NCBI RefSeq assembly: GCF_030555055.1
Contig: NZ_JAMOAO010000001.1
Location: 3,038,001-3,102,000 of the forward strand
DNA from: Nocardiopsis sp. YSL2
GTDB lineage: Bacteria; Actinomycetota; Actinomycetes; Streptosporangiales; Streptosporangiaceae
Direction of reading: 5' to 3'
Length of the DNA stretch: 64,000 nucleotides
Both the position numbers and the translations under genes were made by a program. The notes below the pieces were generated by a model. The model did not search any database. It was not told where the DNA came from and saw nothing but the letters and a program-made list of their open reading frames with translations. Below are positions 30,763-40,050 of this stretch, piece by piece (position 1 is the first letter of the stretch; each line of letters begins with the position of its first letter).

Positions 30763-31782
30763 GTGCCAGCAGTACGCGCAGACAACCTGTACAAGGTGTT
30801 CGGACGACAATCGGCCGCCGCCGTCGAGCGGCTCGCCGACGGCAGCCACCGGGACACCATCGCCGACCTCGACGTGACGGCCGCCGTCATCGATGTCTCG
30901 TTCGAGGTCGAACCGGGCGAGATCTTCGTCGTCATGGGCCTGTCCGGATCGGGTAAGTCCACCCTGATCCGCATGCTCAACGGCCTTCTGGACCCCACCG
31001 CGGGAACGGTCGAGGTCGATGGCGTCGACATCACCGCCCTGAGCAAGAAGGACCTCCTCAAGCTTCGCGGCGAGAAGGTCAGCATGGTCTTCCAGCACTT
31101 CGCGCTCCTGCCGCACCGGACGGTGCTGGAGAACGCCGCCTACGGTCTGGAGCTGCGCGGCCTGTCGCGCGCCGACCGCGAGGCCAAGGCGCGGGAGACC
31201 CTGGGGCTCGTGGGCCTCGGCGGCTGGGAGGACAAGCTCCCGGAGCAGCTCTCGGGCGGCATGCAGCAGCGCGTCGGCCTGGCCCGCGCACTGGCCGCGG
31301 ACACCGAGATCATCCTCATGGACGAGGCCTTCAGCGCGCTGGACCCGCTGATCCGCCGCGACATGCAGACCCAGCTCCTGGAACTCCAGGAGAGCCTGGG
31401 CAAGACCATCATCTTCATCACGCACGATCTCAACGAGGCCATGCGCCTCGGTGACCGCATCTGCGTGCTGCGCGACGGCCGGGTCGCCCAGGTCGGTACC
31501 GCTCAGGAGATCCTCAGCGAACCGGCCAACGACTACGTCGAGCGCTTCACCGAGGACGTGGACCGCACGCGCGTGCTGACCGCCGCATCGGCGCTGGATC
31601 CCGCGGTCACGCCGGACGACGGTCTCGCACAGGTCGGCGCGGACACACCCATCGCCGACCTGTACGCCGAGATGACCACGGCCGACCGCCTGCGGGTGGT
31701 GGACGGGGACGGCGGCGTGCTGGGGGTGGTGACGCGCACCTCCGTGCTCGCAGCCCTCTCGGCCGGGAAGGAGACCTCGTGA
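30763..31782 (+). CDS. proV: Glycine betaine/proline-type ABC transporter ATPase
   Basis: 339 residues from GTG 30763 (GAGGAG upstream). Walker A GLSGSGKST (about 61-69), Q-loop VFQHFALLPHRTV, signature LSGGMQQRVGLARAL, Walker B IILMDEAFSALDP, and a C-terminal part-CBS segment (about 290-330) as in OpuA/ProV, which senses ionic strength in relatives. Energises uptake of an osmoprotectant with the next two genes; GTGA overlaps the permease start. Confidence 0.93.
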   Translation: MPAVRADNLYKVFGRQSAAAVERLADGSHRDTIADLDVTAAVIDVSFEVEPGEIFVVMGLSGSGKSTLIRMLNGLLDPTAGTVEVDGVDITALSKKDLLKLRGEKVSMVFQHFALLPHRTVLENAAYGLELRGLSRADREAKARETLGLVGLGGWEDKLPEQLSGGMQQRVGLARALAADTEIILMDEAFSALDPLIRRDMQTQLLELQESLGKTIIFITHDLNEAMRLGDRICVLRDGRVAQVGTAQEILSEPANDYVERFTEDVDRTRVLTAASALDPAVTPDDGLAQVGADTPIADLYAEMTTADRLRVVDGDGGVLGVVTRTSVLAALSAGKETS

Positions 31783-33014
31783 CACCGATCGACTTTCCGC
31801 CCACCCTGCCGCTCGGCGTCGGCTTCGAAGCGCTCAACCGCTGGCTGAAGAGCAGCTTCGGCTGGTTCTTCGACGCGGTCGGAGAATTCATCAGCTGGGC
31901 CGTGGGAGCGCTGTCGGGCTTCTTCGTGGAGCCCGCGGCCGGCCAGCTGGCCTTCATCGCCGCGGTGATCATCGCCGCCCCGCTGCTGCGTGTGCGCCGG
32001 GTCCCCCTGCTGGCGATCGTGGGCGCGGCCTCACTGCTCTACGTCCTGCAGTGGCTGTTCCTCTTCGGCAACCTGGTCATCAACAGCCTGCCGCCGCAGC
32101 TGTTCCTGTGGGCCATGGCGCTGTTCGACCAGAACGGTGTCGACGCCTACTTCTGCATCTCGCTGCTGTTCCTCGTCGCGGTGACGGTGCTCGGCGCCAT
32201 GGAGCAGCGCACCCGCACGCGCACGGCGGTGGTCGCCGGCGGCTGGCTCGTCACGGTCCTGCTGGGGTGGCTCGTCCTGCCCATGCTGGTCGTCGCGCCG
32301 CTCTCGCTGGTCATGATCCTGCTGTTCAGCCTGCTCGCGTACACGATCGCCGGCTGGCGGATGGGTCTGTTCGCGGTCATCGCGCTGACCCTGGTCGCCT
32401 CGGTGAACCAGTGGGCCAACGCCATGGACACGCTGGGCCTGGTGCTCGTGGCCAGCCTCGTCGCCGTGGTCATCGCGATCCCGATCGGCGTCCTGGCCGC
32501 CTACAACACCACGGTCAGCAAGATCGCCAAGCCGGTCCTGGACCTGATGCAGACGATGCCGGCGTTCGTCTACCTGATCCCGGCCATCTTCTTCTTCTCC
32601 ATCGGTTCCGTGCCCGGCGTCGTCGCCACCATCGTGTTCGCCATGCCGCCCGGTGTGCGCCTGACCGAGCTCGGCATCCGGCAGGTCGACAAGGAGCTGG
32701 TGGAGGCGGGGGAGGCCTTCGGTGCGCCGACCCGACGGATCCTCACCGGTATCCAGCTGCCCCTCGCCCTGCCCACGATCATGGCCGGCGTCAACCAGGT
32801 GATCATGCTCAGCCTGTCGATGGTCGTCATCGCGGGCATGGTCGGCGCCGGCGGCCTGGGCAACCAGGTCTACCAGGGCATCTCCCGCAACGACGGTGCC
32901 CTGGGCTTCGAGGCCGGCATCGCGGTGGTCATCCTGGCGATCTTCCTCGACCGGCTGACCGCGGCGGTCAGCAGCAACTCCCCGCAAGCGCGTGCCGGAC
33001 GCTCCAGTTCGTGA
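31779..33014 (+). CDS. proW: Glycine betaine/proline-type ABC transporter permease, long form
   Basis: 411 residues. The C-terminal 200 carry the permease domain (MDTLGLVLVASLVAVVIAIP, LMQTMPAFVYLIPAIFFF, EAGEAFGAPTRRILTGIQLP). The N-terminal 190 add about five extra hydrophobic helices, longer than OpuAB (about 280) and E. coli ProW (354). The extra helices may tune osmosensing, but this is inference. In an operon with proV and proX. Confidence 0.92.
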   Translation: MTPIDFPPTLPLGVGFEALNRWLKSSFGWFFDAVGEFISWAVGALSGFFVEPAAGQLAFIAAVIIAAPLLRVRRVPLLAIVGAASLLYVLQWLFLFGNLVINSLPPQLFLWAMALFDQNGVDAYFCISLLFLVAVTVLGAMEQRTRTRTAVVAGGWLVTVLLGWLVLPMLVVAPLSLVMILLFSLLAYTIAGWRMGLFAVIALTLVASVNQWANAMDTLGLVLVASLVAVVIAIPIGVLAAYNTTVSKIAKPVLDLMQTMPAFVYLIPAIFFFSIGSVPGVVATIVFAMPPGVRLTELGIRQVDKELVEAGEAFGAPTRRILTGIQLPLALPTIMAGVNQVIMLSLSMVVIAGMVGAGGLGNQVYQGISRNDGALGFEAGIAVVILAIFLDRLTAAVSSNSPQARAGRSSS

Positions 33015-33063
33015 CACCGCCCGACGTGACCGAAGCAGATTCCCGACGGAAGAGTGAGGAACC

Positions 33064-33996
33064 ATGAACAAGCGTTTCGCGAGTTTCGCGGCCCTCGGCC
33101 TGAGCAGCGTGCTGATGCTGACCGCCTGTGGCAACGACGGGGGCAGCGGCCTGGCCGACGGTCCCGAGGAGGAAGAGGGCGCGGGTGGCGGCGAGATCAG
33201 CATCGCCCTCATCCCGTGGGAGGAGGACATCGCCGCCACGAACATGTGGAAGGTCCTCCTGGAGGAGAAGGGCTACGACGTCACGGTCACCGACCTGGAC
33301 GTGGCCCCGGTCTTCCAGGGCGCGGCCAACGGCGACGTCGACCTGTTCCTGGACACCTGGCTGCCGGTCACGCACGCCGACTACTGGGACGAGTACGGCG
33401 ACCAGCTGGAGGACCTCGGCTCCTGGTACGACAACGCCAAGCTCACGCTGACGGTGCCCACCTACATGGAGGACGTCAACAGCATCGAGGACCTGCCCGA
33501 CGCGGCCGGGGACCTCGACAACCGCATCGTCGGCATCGAGTCCGGCTCGGGCCTGGTGCGCGTCACCAAGGAAGAGGCGATGCCGGGCTACGGGCTGGAC
33601 GAGGACTTCGAGCTCATCGAGTCCTCCACGTCCGCGATGCTCGCCGAGCTCGACTCCGCCTACCAGGAGGAGGCGCCGATCGTCGTCACCCTGTGGCGGC
33701 CGCACATCGCCTACGCCCAGTACGACCTCAAGGACCTCGAGGACCCCGAGGGCCTCATGGGCGACGCGGAGAGCATCCACGCGATCGGCCGTGAGGGCTT
33801 CGCGGAGGACTTCCCCGAGGTCGCCGAGTGGATGGGCGAGTTCACCATGTCCGACGACGAGCTCGGTGAGCTGGAGCGTCTGACGCTGGACGAGTACGAG
33901 GACGACCCGGAGGAGGGCGCTCGCGTCTACCTCTCGGAGAACCCGGAGTTCGTCGAGCGCACCCTGGGCGACGCCGCCGAGGGCGTGGAGTTCTAG
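33064..33996 (+). CDS. proX: Glycine betaine/proline-type substrate-binding lipoprotein
   Basis: 310 residues. Lipobox LMLTAC, Cys near residue 21, then an acidic linker. OpuAC-type fold: ISIALIPWEEDIAATNMWKV, FQGAANGDVDLFLDTWLPVT, THADYWDEYG, IVVTLWRPHIAYAQYDLKDL. The Trp-containing segments probably cage the quaternary amine. Delivers substrate to ProVW; strong terminator after the stop. Confidence 0.93.
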   Translation: MNKRFASFAALGLSSVLMLTACGNDGGSGLADGPEEEEGAGGGEISIALIPWEEDIAATNMWKVLLEEKGYDVTVTDLDVAPVFQGAANGDVDLFLDTWLPVTHADYWDEYGDQLEDLGSWYDNAKLTLTVPTYMEDVNSIEDLPDAAGDLDNRIVGIESGSGLVRVTKEEAMPGYGLDEDFELIESSTSAMLAELDSAYQEEAPIVVTLWRPHIAYAQYDLKDLEDPEGLMGDAESIHAIGREGFAEDFPEVAEWMGEFTMSDDELGELERLTLDEYEDDPEEGARVYLSENPEFVERTLGDAAEGVEF

Positions 33997-34030
33997 GACA
34001 GGGTTCCGATCCTGCGTCGTGACCGACGCG

Positions 34031-34064
34031 GACGGGCCGTCTCCCCGCGGGGAGACGGCCCGTC
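34031..34064. terminator. Bidirectional terminator after proX
   Basis: GACGGGCCGTCTCCCC and GGGGAGACGGCCCGTC, a perfect 16-bp stem, between convergent proX and the rhomboid gene. Confidence 0.9.
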
Positions 34065-34088
34065 CGTCATGTGTGGGGCACGTGTGCC

Positions 34089-34703
34089 TCAGGGGGCGTA
34101 GTAGCCGCCCTGGGCCCCGTTGTTCCACTGGTTGATCTGGCGCGGCTTCTCGCGGCGGGGCAGCAGGTAGGCCGCGAGCAGGCCGCCCATGAACCCGAAC
34201 AGGTGCGCCTGCCAGGAGACGCCGGGGTACTGGGGCAGGACCCCCCAGATCATCGTTCCGTAGAAGATGATCACGCAGATCATGATGACGATGTCGACGG
34301 TCTTGCGCTCGATGATGCCGCGCAGGACCGTGTAGCCGAAGTAGCCGAAGACGAGTCCGCTGGCGCCCACCGTGATCGACGGGGGAGCGGTGAACAGCCA
34401 CACGCCCACACCGCTGACCACGGCCACGATCAGCGTGGTGAGCAGGAACCGGCTCAGGCCGCTGAAGGCCACGAGCGATCCGAGGACCAGGAACGGCAGC
34501 GAGTTGCCGACCAGGTGTGCGAGGTTGCCGTGCATGAGGGGCGCGGTGAGCAGGGTCCAGGGCGCGTCGATGTCCCACGAGCGCAGACCGAACTCACGGT
34601 CGAGGTCTCCACGCAGCATGAAGCTGTCGATGATCTCGAAGACCCACATGGCCGCGAGCATCCCCGCGACGGTGAGGATGGCGGTGATTCTGGAGCGGTT
34701 CAC
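34089..34703 (-). CDS. Rhomboid-family intramembrane serine protease
   Basis: 204 residues with six membrane helices. Catalytic Ser in TVGASGLVFG (Ser115) and His in WQAHLFGFMGG (His167), plus the stabilising HGNLAHLVGN (about 58-67). Cleaves membrane proteins within the bilayer; substrate unknown. The C-terminal tail is polar with Tyr/Gly-rich end. Confidence 0.93.
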   Translation of the reverse strand: MNRSRITAILTVAGMLAAMWVFEIIDSFMLRGDLDREFGLRSWDIDAPWTLLTAPLMHGNLAHLVGNSLPFLVLGSLVAFSGLSRFLLTTLIVAVVSGVGVWLFTAPPSITVGASGLVFGYFGYTVLRGIIERKTVDIVIMICVIIFYGTMIWGVLPQYPGVSWQAHLFGFMGGLLAAYLLPRREKPRQINQWNNGAQGGYYAP

Positions 34704-35131
34704 GTCATCGAGGGTAGAGGACCCGACCTTGTGGCGGTATGCGCGTGGGGCGTGTGGGGTGGTTTTGTCCGATGTGATGCGCGTCTGGTGGGTTGGTCGG
34801 GGATGATCCGCTCAGCCCGTGCCGAGTTCCGGACATGCTCACAGTGTTTCAACCGCGACCGAAAGGAAGGGTCAGGGGGAGTCGGAAGTCGCCGCCTGGT
34901 CGGACGCGGCCCCGGCGACGCGACCGGGTACCGCTTCCGGTTCACGATCCAGTGCTCAGGGTGTGGGACCGAAACCGGGCGGGAGGGCACGTCCGTCCAC
35001 GGGCCGCGCGGGGCGGCGCCCCGGCACCGCCACCCTTCGGCGCGCGGCGGGCCGTCGGCGGGTGCGGAAACCGGTGTTCACGCCGGTCGAGGCGCAGAGG
35101 CACCCAGGCCCGGCCGCGCGTTCCGCCCCGC
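34704..35131. other. Intergenic region, nothing recognised
   Basis: About 430 bases between the rhomboid start and the stop of the next minus-strand gene. No RNA gene, repeat or convincing short frame seen. Confidence 0.45.
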
Positions 35132-35605
35132 TCAGGCGGACAGCGAGCGCTTGCGCGGGGGAATGCCGGCCATCGCCATGAAGGACTCGACCTTGGCGGG
35201 CTTGGTCATGCCGGTCAGCGGCAGGTAGGTACGCGAGGAGCGGCGGCTCTGCAGCGACGGGAAGCGCTTGGGGCGCCCCGCTGTGTCGCAGAGCCCCAGC
35301 GAGCGGATCCGGCCTGGCAGCACGTAGTAGGAACCGATGTCGTGGAAGGGGACGCTCACGACGTACCGGCCCCGCTCGTAGCGGAACTCGCCGTCGGAGA
35401 CCTCCAGCACGGGGACCCTGATCAGGTGGCCGTGGACCGCCAGGGCAGTGCCCATGGCGGCGATCAGTACTCCGAGCGTGATGTTGGCCCAGTGCGTTGG
35501 ATCGGCGGCCAACGCCACGATACCCAGGACCACCAGTGCGTAGCCAGCCCACAACTCCACGTGTTTGCGGCCTGCTGGGCAGACCAGGCGGACTGTATCG
35601 GACAC
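35132..35605 (-). CDS. Hypothetical two-helix membrane protein, PH-like tail
   Basis: 157 residues from GTG 35605 (AGAGG upstream); the frame extends farther upstream but without a ribosome site and with non-coding-like composition. Two hydrophobic helices (about 18-35, 41-62) are followed by a strand-rich region (VPVLEVSDGEFRYERGRYVV then PFHDIGSYYVLPG), reminiscent of bacterial PH-like proteins. No function known. Confidence 0.6.
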   Translation of the reverse strand: MSDTVRLVCPAGRKHVELWAGYALVVLGIVALAADPTHWANITLGVLIAAMGTALAVHGHLIRVPVLEVSDGEFRYERGRYVVSVPFHDIGSYYVLPGRIRSLGLCDTAGRPKRFPSLQSRRSSRTYLPLTGMTKPAKVESFMAMAGIPPRKRSLSA

Positions 35606-36263
35606 AGAACATGCCTCTCTCGTGGAGATCTCACGGGGGCGGCGGCTGTCGCCGTTGGAAACCCTATCGGCTCTGAGGGCACGGCTGCGTGGTTTCGGAC
35701 AGGTCGATGTGCGTGCTTCGTCGCGTGGTATGTGCGGATTTAAGTCCTCTGTCTTCTTTGTCGGGTAATTCTGCTTATCATCCGAAGATCCCATGTATTC
35801 AGATGTCTTCGGGGTGACCCTCCCCGCCGGGGAGTCCGCGCCCGCCTCGTCCGCTGAAGCGCTTTGCGGCGACCCGCCTGCTTCTCTCTGCGTAGCGGCG
35901 TGTGTGGCCTTTGTAGTTAAACGCCGTTTACTTTCTCGAATGTTCTTCCAGTGGCATGGATGGGCATACCCGCTCATTCCGGTGCGACCGAATCCGGGGT
36001 CGGTGTGCGGGCCGGCGGGGTGCTCCGTGGCCTGCGCGGATGCGCGTCGCTCATTCGTATAACGAATGCGTGTAGCACGTGTGAAGTAGTCGGGCGCCGA
36101 TGGCGGCGAACCGGTTGCGGCTCGGTCACGAATCCGGCAGTAGGGCTATACAGACATTTCACCCACTGGTCTTCTAGAGCACTAATCGCCTAAGTTCGGC
36201 GGGTATGCGCGAACCAGGCAATCTGCGCGCGTTGGCTGCGATAAGTGATCAAGGGTGTAACTG
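35606..36263. other. Long AT-richer intergenic region before the oligopeptide operon
   Basis: About 660 bases. Contains a short hairpin (TCCCC-GCC-GGGGA at 35821) and an AT-rich end near 36060-36260 that should hold the promoter of the binding-protein gene. No gene supported: the frames here lack ribosome sites and coding composition. Confidence 0.45.
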
Positions 36264-37964
36264 ATGCACAAACGAAGGAAACTCCTGGCGCTCGGCGCGG
36301 CGGGCGCCTCCGCGATGATGGTGTTGACCGCCTGCTCTGGCGGCGGAGGCAGCGATGCGGAGGGGGAGAAGGAGGTCACCTGGGTGATCAACAGTCTTCC
36401 CGCCGCGTGGGCGAGCATCAGCTCCGCCGGGGGCAGCGTCTACACGATCCAGACGCTCTCCGGTGTGCTCCCCTACACGGGTCAGTGGCAGCCGGACGGT
36501 ACCTACGAGTACAACATGGACGTCCTCGCCGAGGAGCCCACGCTCATCAACGACGACCTCGACGAGGGGCCGTTCCAGTACAGCTTCACGCTCGCCGACG
36601 ACGCGGTGTGGAGCGACGGTGAGCCGATGACCGGTGAGGACATCCGCGTCAGCGTGATGATGTCCGCCTCCCCGGACTCCGGATACTGCACGACCTGTGA
36701 CTCCAGGGGCGGCACCACCGCCGACATGGTCGAGGAGATGGAGGTCGACGGCAAGACCATCACCTTCACCCTCAAGGAGGGCCTGGCCGACGCCGAGTGG
36801 ATGAGCCAGGTCGACGCCCACAGCACGGGCGGCGGCTTCTACCCGGCCCACCTGGCGGAGGAGAACGGCTGGGACGTCGACGACCCCGACCAGCTCGGCG
36901 AGTTCTTCACGTGGCTGCACGAGACCCGGCCCGAGTGGTCCGGTGGTCCGTACATGATCACCGACGGCGACCTGGAGAACCAGGTCGTCAAGGAGCCCAA
37001 CCCCGAGTGGTTCGGCGAGGCCCCCAAGCTCGACCGCATCATCATGCCGTTCAACACCGACGAGAGCACCTTCGTTAACGCGATCAACAACGGTGAGATC
37101 GACGGCGCCAACCCCGCCCAGTACTCCGAGGACGTCATGCAGGAGCTGGAAGGGCTCCAGCAGGTGAGCCTCTCCGTCGGCGAGGGCAACATCTGGGAGC
37201 ACGTCGACCTCAACCTCGAGAACGAGTGGCTCGAGGACGTCGAGCTGCGCCGCGCGATCTTCACCGCGATCGACCGCGACGACATCGCCAGCCGCAACTT
37301 CGGCGCCGGCTACCCCGAGTACGAGCTGAAGAACAACCACGTCTTCGGCAACGACAGCCAGTTCTTCACCGACGTCATCGGTGACTCCGGCCAGGGCACC
37401 GGCGACAGCGACGCCGCGATCGAGATCCTCGAGGACGCGGGCTACGAGCTGGACGGCGACACCCTCACCCTCGACGGCGAGCAGGTCGGCCCCCTCCGTC
37501 TGCGCGCCACCGACACCCAGACCCGCAGCACCTCCCTGCAGCTCATCCAGGCGCACCTCGCCGAGATCGGCATCGAGGCCGAGATCGAGGTCATCGACGA
37601 CCTGGGCGGCGTCCTGTCCGAGCAGGACTACGACATCATCCAGTTCGGCTGGAGCGGTACCCCGTACTTCACCACCGCTCCGGAGCAGTACTGGCACAGC
37701 GACAGCGGCAGCAACTTCGGCAAGCTCTCGAACGACGAGGTCGACGAGCTCGTCGAGGCCGTGGGCGGTGCGGCGAGCCAGGAGGAGGCCGCCGAGTACG
37801 CCAACGAGGCCGCCGCGCTGGTGGTCGAGGAGGCCTACGTCCTCCCGATCATGCACGAGCCGAACTACTTCTTCGTGAACGACCGGGTCGCCAACATCGA
37901 GGACAACCTCCAGTCCAGCTACCGCGCCACCTACAACATCGGCGAGTGGGACCTCGCCGAGTAA
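36264..37964 (+). CDS. Oligopeptide/dipeptide ABC transporter substrate-binding lipoprotein
   Basis: 566 residues. Lipoprotein signal with lipobox VLTAC (Cys near residue 24), then a Gly/Ser-rich linker. SBP_bac_5 features: DDAVWSDGEPMTGEDIRVSV, TFTLKEGLADAEWMSQV, AIFTAIDRDDIAS and the C-terminal YVLPIMHEPNYFFVN. Binds peptides or similar solutes outside the cell for the permeases downstream; specificity unknown. The upstream site AAGGGTG is weak. Confidence 0.92.
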   Translation: MHKRRKLLALGAAGASAMMVLTACSGGGGSDAEGEKEVTWVINSLPAAWASISSAGGSVYTIQTLSGVLPYTGQWQPDGTYEYNMDVLAEEPTLINDDLDEGPFQYSFTLADDAVWSDGEPMTGEDIRVSVMMSASPDSGYCTTCDSRGGTTADMVEEMEVDGKTITFTLKEGLADAEWMSQVDAHSTGGGFYPAHLAEENGWDVDDPDQLGEFFTWLHETRPEWSGGPYMITDGDLENQVVKEPNPEWFGEAPKLDRIIMPFNTDESTFVNAINNGEIDGANPAQYSEDVMQELEGLQQVSLSVGEGNIWEHVDLNLENEWLEDVELRRAIFTAIDRDDIASRNFGAGYPEYELKNNHVFGNDSQFFTDVIGDSGQGTGDSDAAIEILEDAGYELDGDTLTLDGEQVGPLRLRATDTQTRSTSLQLIQAHLAEIGIEAEIEVIDDLGGVLSEQDYDIIQFGWSGTPYFTTAPEQYWHSDSGSNFGKLSNDEVDELVEAVGGAASQEEAAEYANEAAALVVEEAYVLPIMHEPNYFFVNDRVANIEDNLQSSYRATYNIGEWDLAE

Positions 37965-37982
37965 CTCGGCGCAGGCCCTCCC

Positions 37983-38011
37983 GTCAACGCCACCGCCCCG
38001 GCGGCGTTGAC
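37983..38011 (+). terminator. Intra-operon hairpin after the binding-protein gene
   Basis: GTCAACGCC and GGCGTTGAC arms with a GC-rich loop. Such hairpins between binding protein and permease genes often lower downstream expression or stabilise the upstream mRNA. Confidence 0.55.
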
Positions 38012-38126
38012 ACGGGGGAGGGGCACCCTCAATGGCCGCTTTCGGCGCAGTGCCCCCTCGGGCCCGGGTGCGGGACATCCTCCCGTGCCCGGGCCGGTCC
38101 TCGTTCACCCCTGAAGGATCACACCC

Positions 38127-39137
38127 ATGCTCGTATACACGGTGCGGCGCGTCCTGGGCGCGATACCCGTCCTCTTCCTCGCCTCCGTTCTCACGTTCGT
38201 CCTCATCGACGTCTCCGGAGACCCCCTCTCCGACCTGCGCATGCAGCAGCCGCCGCCCGACCCCTCGGTCATCGAACTCCAGGAGGAACGCCTCTACCTC
38301 GACAGGTCGATGCCCGAGCGCTACTGGCTCTGGATGACCGGGATCGGGGGCAATGGAGACATCGGCCTGCTCCAGGGGCAGTTCGGCCCCTCCACGCAGA
38401 GCGCCACCTACGACATCGGCGAGAACATCGCCGACCGCCTGGGCGTCACGCTGCGCCTGGTGACGGCCGCCATGGTCTTCGCCCTCGGCCTGGCGGTCCT
38501 GTCCGGCGTGATCAGCGCCATGCGCCAGTACTCCAAACTCGACTACACCCTGACCTTCGTGGGATTCCTGGCCCTGGCCATGCCGACCTTCTGGTTCGCC
38601 GGGATCATGCAGCAGGCGGGGGTGGGCTTCAACGAACTCGTCGGAGTCCAGGTCTTCGCGACCATCGGCGACGGCACCTACCAGGCCCAGGGGCTCGACA
38701 CCTGGGGGCGGTTCATGAACGCCCTCGCCTACATGACGCTGCCCACGATCGTGCTCATGCTGACCAGCTTCGCCTCGTGGAGCCGCTACCAGCGGACCTC
38801 GATGCTGGAGGTGCTGAACAGCGACTACGTCCGCCTGGCCCGTGCGAAGGGGCTGCCCAACCGCGTCGTCATCCGCAGGCACGCCCTGCGCACCGCGCTC
38901 ATCCCCCTGACGACCGTGGTCGCCGTCGGCATGGCCGGGATCATCGACGGCACGGTGCTCACCGAACGCGTCTTCCAGTGGCGCGGCCTCGGCGAGTTCT
39001 TCATCGCCGCGGTGGAGGCCAACGACTCCTTCGCGCTCATGGCGTGGCTGATGCTCAGTGGCACCGCCGTCATCGTCGCCAACCTCATCGCCGACCTGCT
39101 GTACGGCGTGCTCGACCCGAGGATCCGCTTTGAGTGA
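38127..39137 (+). CDS. dppB: Oligopeptide ABC permease, DppB/OppB type
   Basis: 336 residues, about six helices. Starts MLVYTVRRVLGAIPVLFLAS as DppB proteins do. Permease motif LARAKGLPNRVVIRRHALR (EAA loop, about 233-251). Forms the membrane channel with the next permease. The TTG start of that gene lies inside its last codons. Confidence 0.92.
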   Translation: MLVYTVRRVLGAIPVLFLASVLTFVLIDVSGDPLSDLRMQQPPPDPSVIELQEERLYLDRSMPERYWLWMTGIGGNGDIGLLQGQFGPSTQSATYDIGENIADRLGVTLRLVTAAMVFALGLAVLSGVISAMRQYSKLDYTLTFVGFLALAMPTFWFAGIMQQAGVGFNELVGVQVFATIGDGTYQAQGLDTWGRFMNALAYMTLPTIVLMLTSFASWSRYQRTSMLEVLNSDYVRLARAKGLPNRVVIRRHALRTALIPLTTVVAVGMAGIIDGTVLTERVFQWRGLGEFFIAAVEANDSFALMAWLMLSGTAVIVANLIADLLYGVLDPRIRFE

Positions 39138-40050
39138 GAACAGGGCGCCCATCGCCACTCCCAAGGCCGACGCCGAGAGCGTCGGCGGTGCCGAGCGCAC
39201 ACAGTTGCAGATGATCACCCGCCGGTTCCTGCGGCACCGGCCGGCGATGATCAGCCTCGTCCTGCTCGTCATCATCACGCTCGTCGCCTTCGTGGGACCC
39301 TACGTGTGGACCTGGGACCACCTGGTCCACCGGGAGATCCCGCCGAGCGTGCCGCCCAACGCCGATCACCCCTTCGGTACGACGACGGCCGGGCACGACG
39401 TGCTGGGCCAGCTCATGCGCGGCACCCAGCAGACGCTCAAGGTCGCGTTCACGGTGTCCATCCTCGGCACGGTCGTCGGCTCCCTCTGGGGCGCCACCGC
39501 CGGCTACTACGGCGGCCGGATCGACGCCCTCATGATGCGCGTCGTGGACGTGTTCATGATCGTGCCGCTCCTGGTCATGGTGGCCGCCATCGCGGGCAGC
39601 GTGCGCGGCGGGACCACCTGGTACGCGGTCGCGCTGATCATCGCGATGTTCTCCTGGGCCCAGATCGCCCGCGTGGTGCGCGGCGTCGTGCTGTCCCTGC
39701 GCGAACAGGAGTTCGTGGAGGCCGCCAGGGCGGCGGGGGCCTCGCCCGGCTGGATCATCGTCCGCCACCTGCTGCCCAACGCCGCCGGTCCGATCATCGT
39801 CGCCGCGACACTGCTGGTCGCCGTGGCGATCCTGCTGGAGGCGGGCATGTCCTTCCTCAACTTCGGTATCCAGCTCCCCGACATCTCCCTGGGACAGATG
39901 ATCGGCGAGGCGCGGACCGCGGCGTCCACGCGCCCCTGGCTCTTCTACCCGCCGGGTGTGCTGCTCGTGATCATCTGCCTGACGATCAACTTCATCGGCG
40001 ACGGGCTCCGCGACGCCCTGGACCCGCGACAGGCGGTGGGACGGCGATGA
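39130..40050 (+). CDS. dppC: Oligopeptide ABC permease, DppC/OppC type
   Basis: 306 residues from TTG 39130, overlapping dppB by 8 bases; an internal ATG (MITRRFLRHRP, codon 29) is a less likely start. N-terminal cytoplasmic tail, then ALMMRVVDVFMIVPLLVMV, EAA loop FVEAARAAGASPGWIIVRHL, and IGDGLRDALDPR at the end. Ends in an ATGA overlap with the ATPase gene. Confidence 0.92.
   Translation: MSENRAPIATPKADAESVGGAERTQLQMITRRFLRHRPAMISLVLLVIITLVAFVGPYVWTWDHLVHREIPPSVPPNADHPFGTTTAGHDVLGQLMRGTQQTLKVAFTVSILGTVVGSLWGATAGYYGGRIDALMMRVVDVFMIVPLLVMVAAIAGSVRGGTTWYAVALIIAMFSWAQIARVVRGVVLSLREQEFVEAARAAGASPGWIIVRHLLPNAAGPIIVAATLLVAVAILLEAGMSFLNFGIQLPDISLGQMIGEARTAASTRPWLFYPPGVLLVIICLTINFIGDGLRDALDPRQAVGRR

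Noticed and set aside
35606..35977. N-terminal extension of the two-helix membrane protein gene
   Set aside because: The extension lacks a ribosome site and looks like translated intergenic DNA; GTG 35605 is preferred.
35793..36062. Short plus-strand frame in the long intergenic region
   Set aside because: No ribosome site, Cys/Pro-rich non-coding-like composition and no family.
36249..39278. Minus-strand open frame of about 1000 codons across the oligopeptide operon
   Set aside because: No ribosome site or recognisable domain; the opposite strand has three clear transporter genes.
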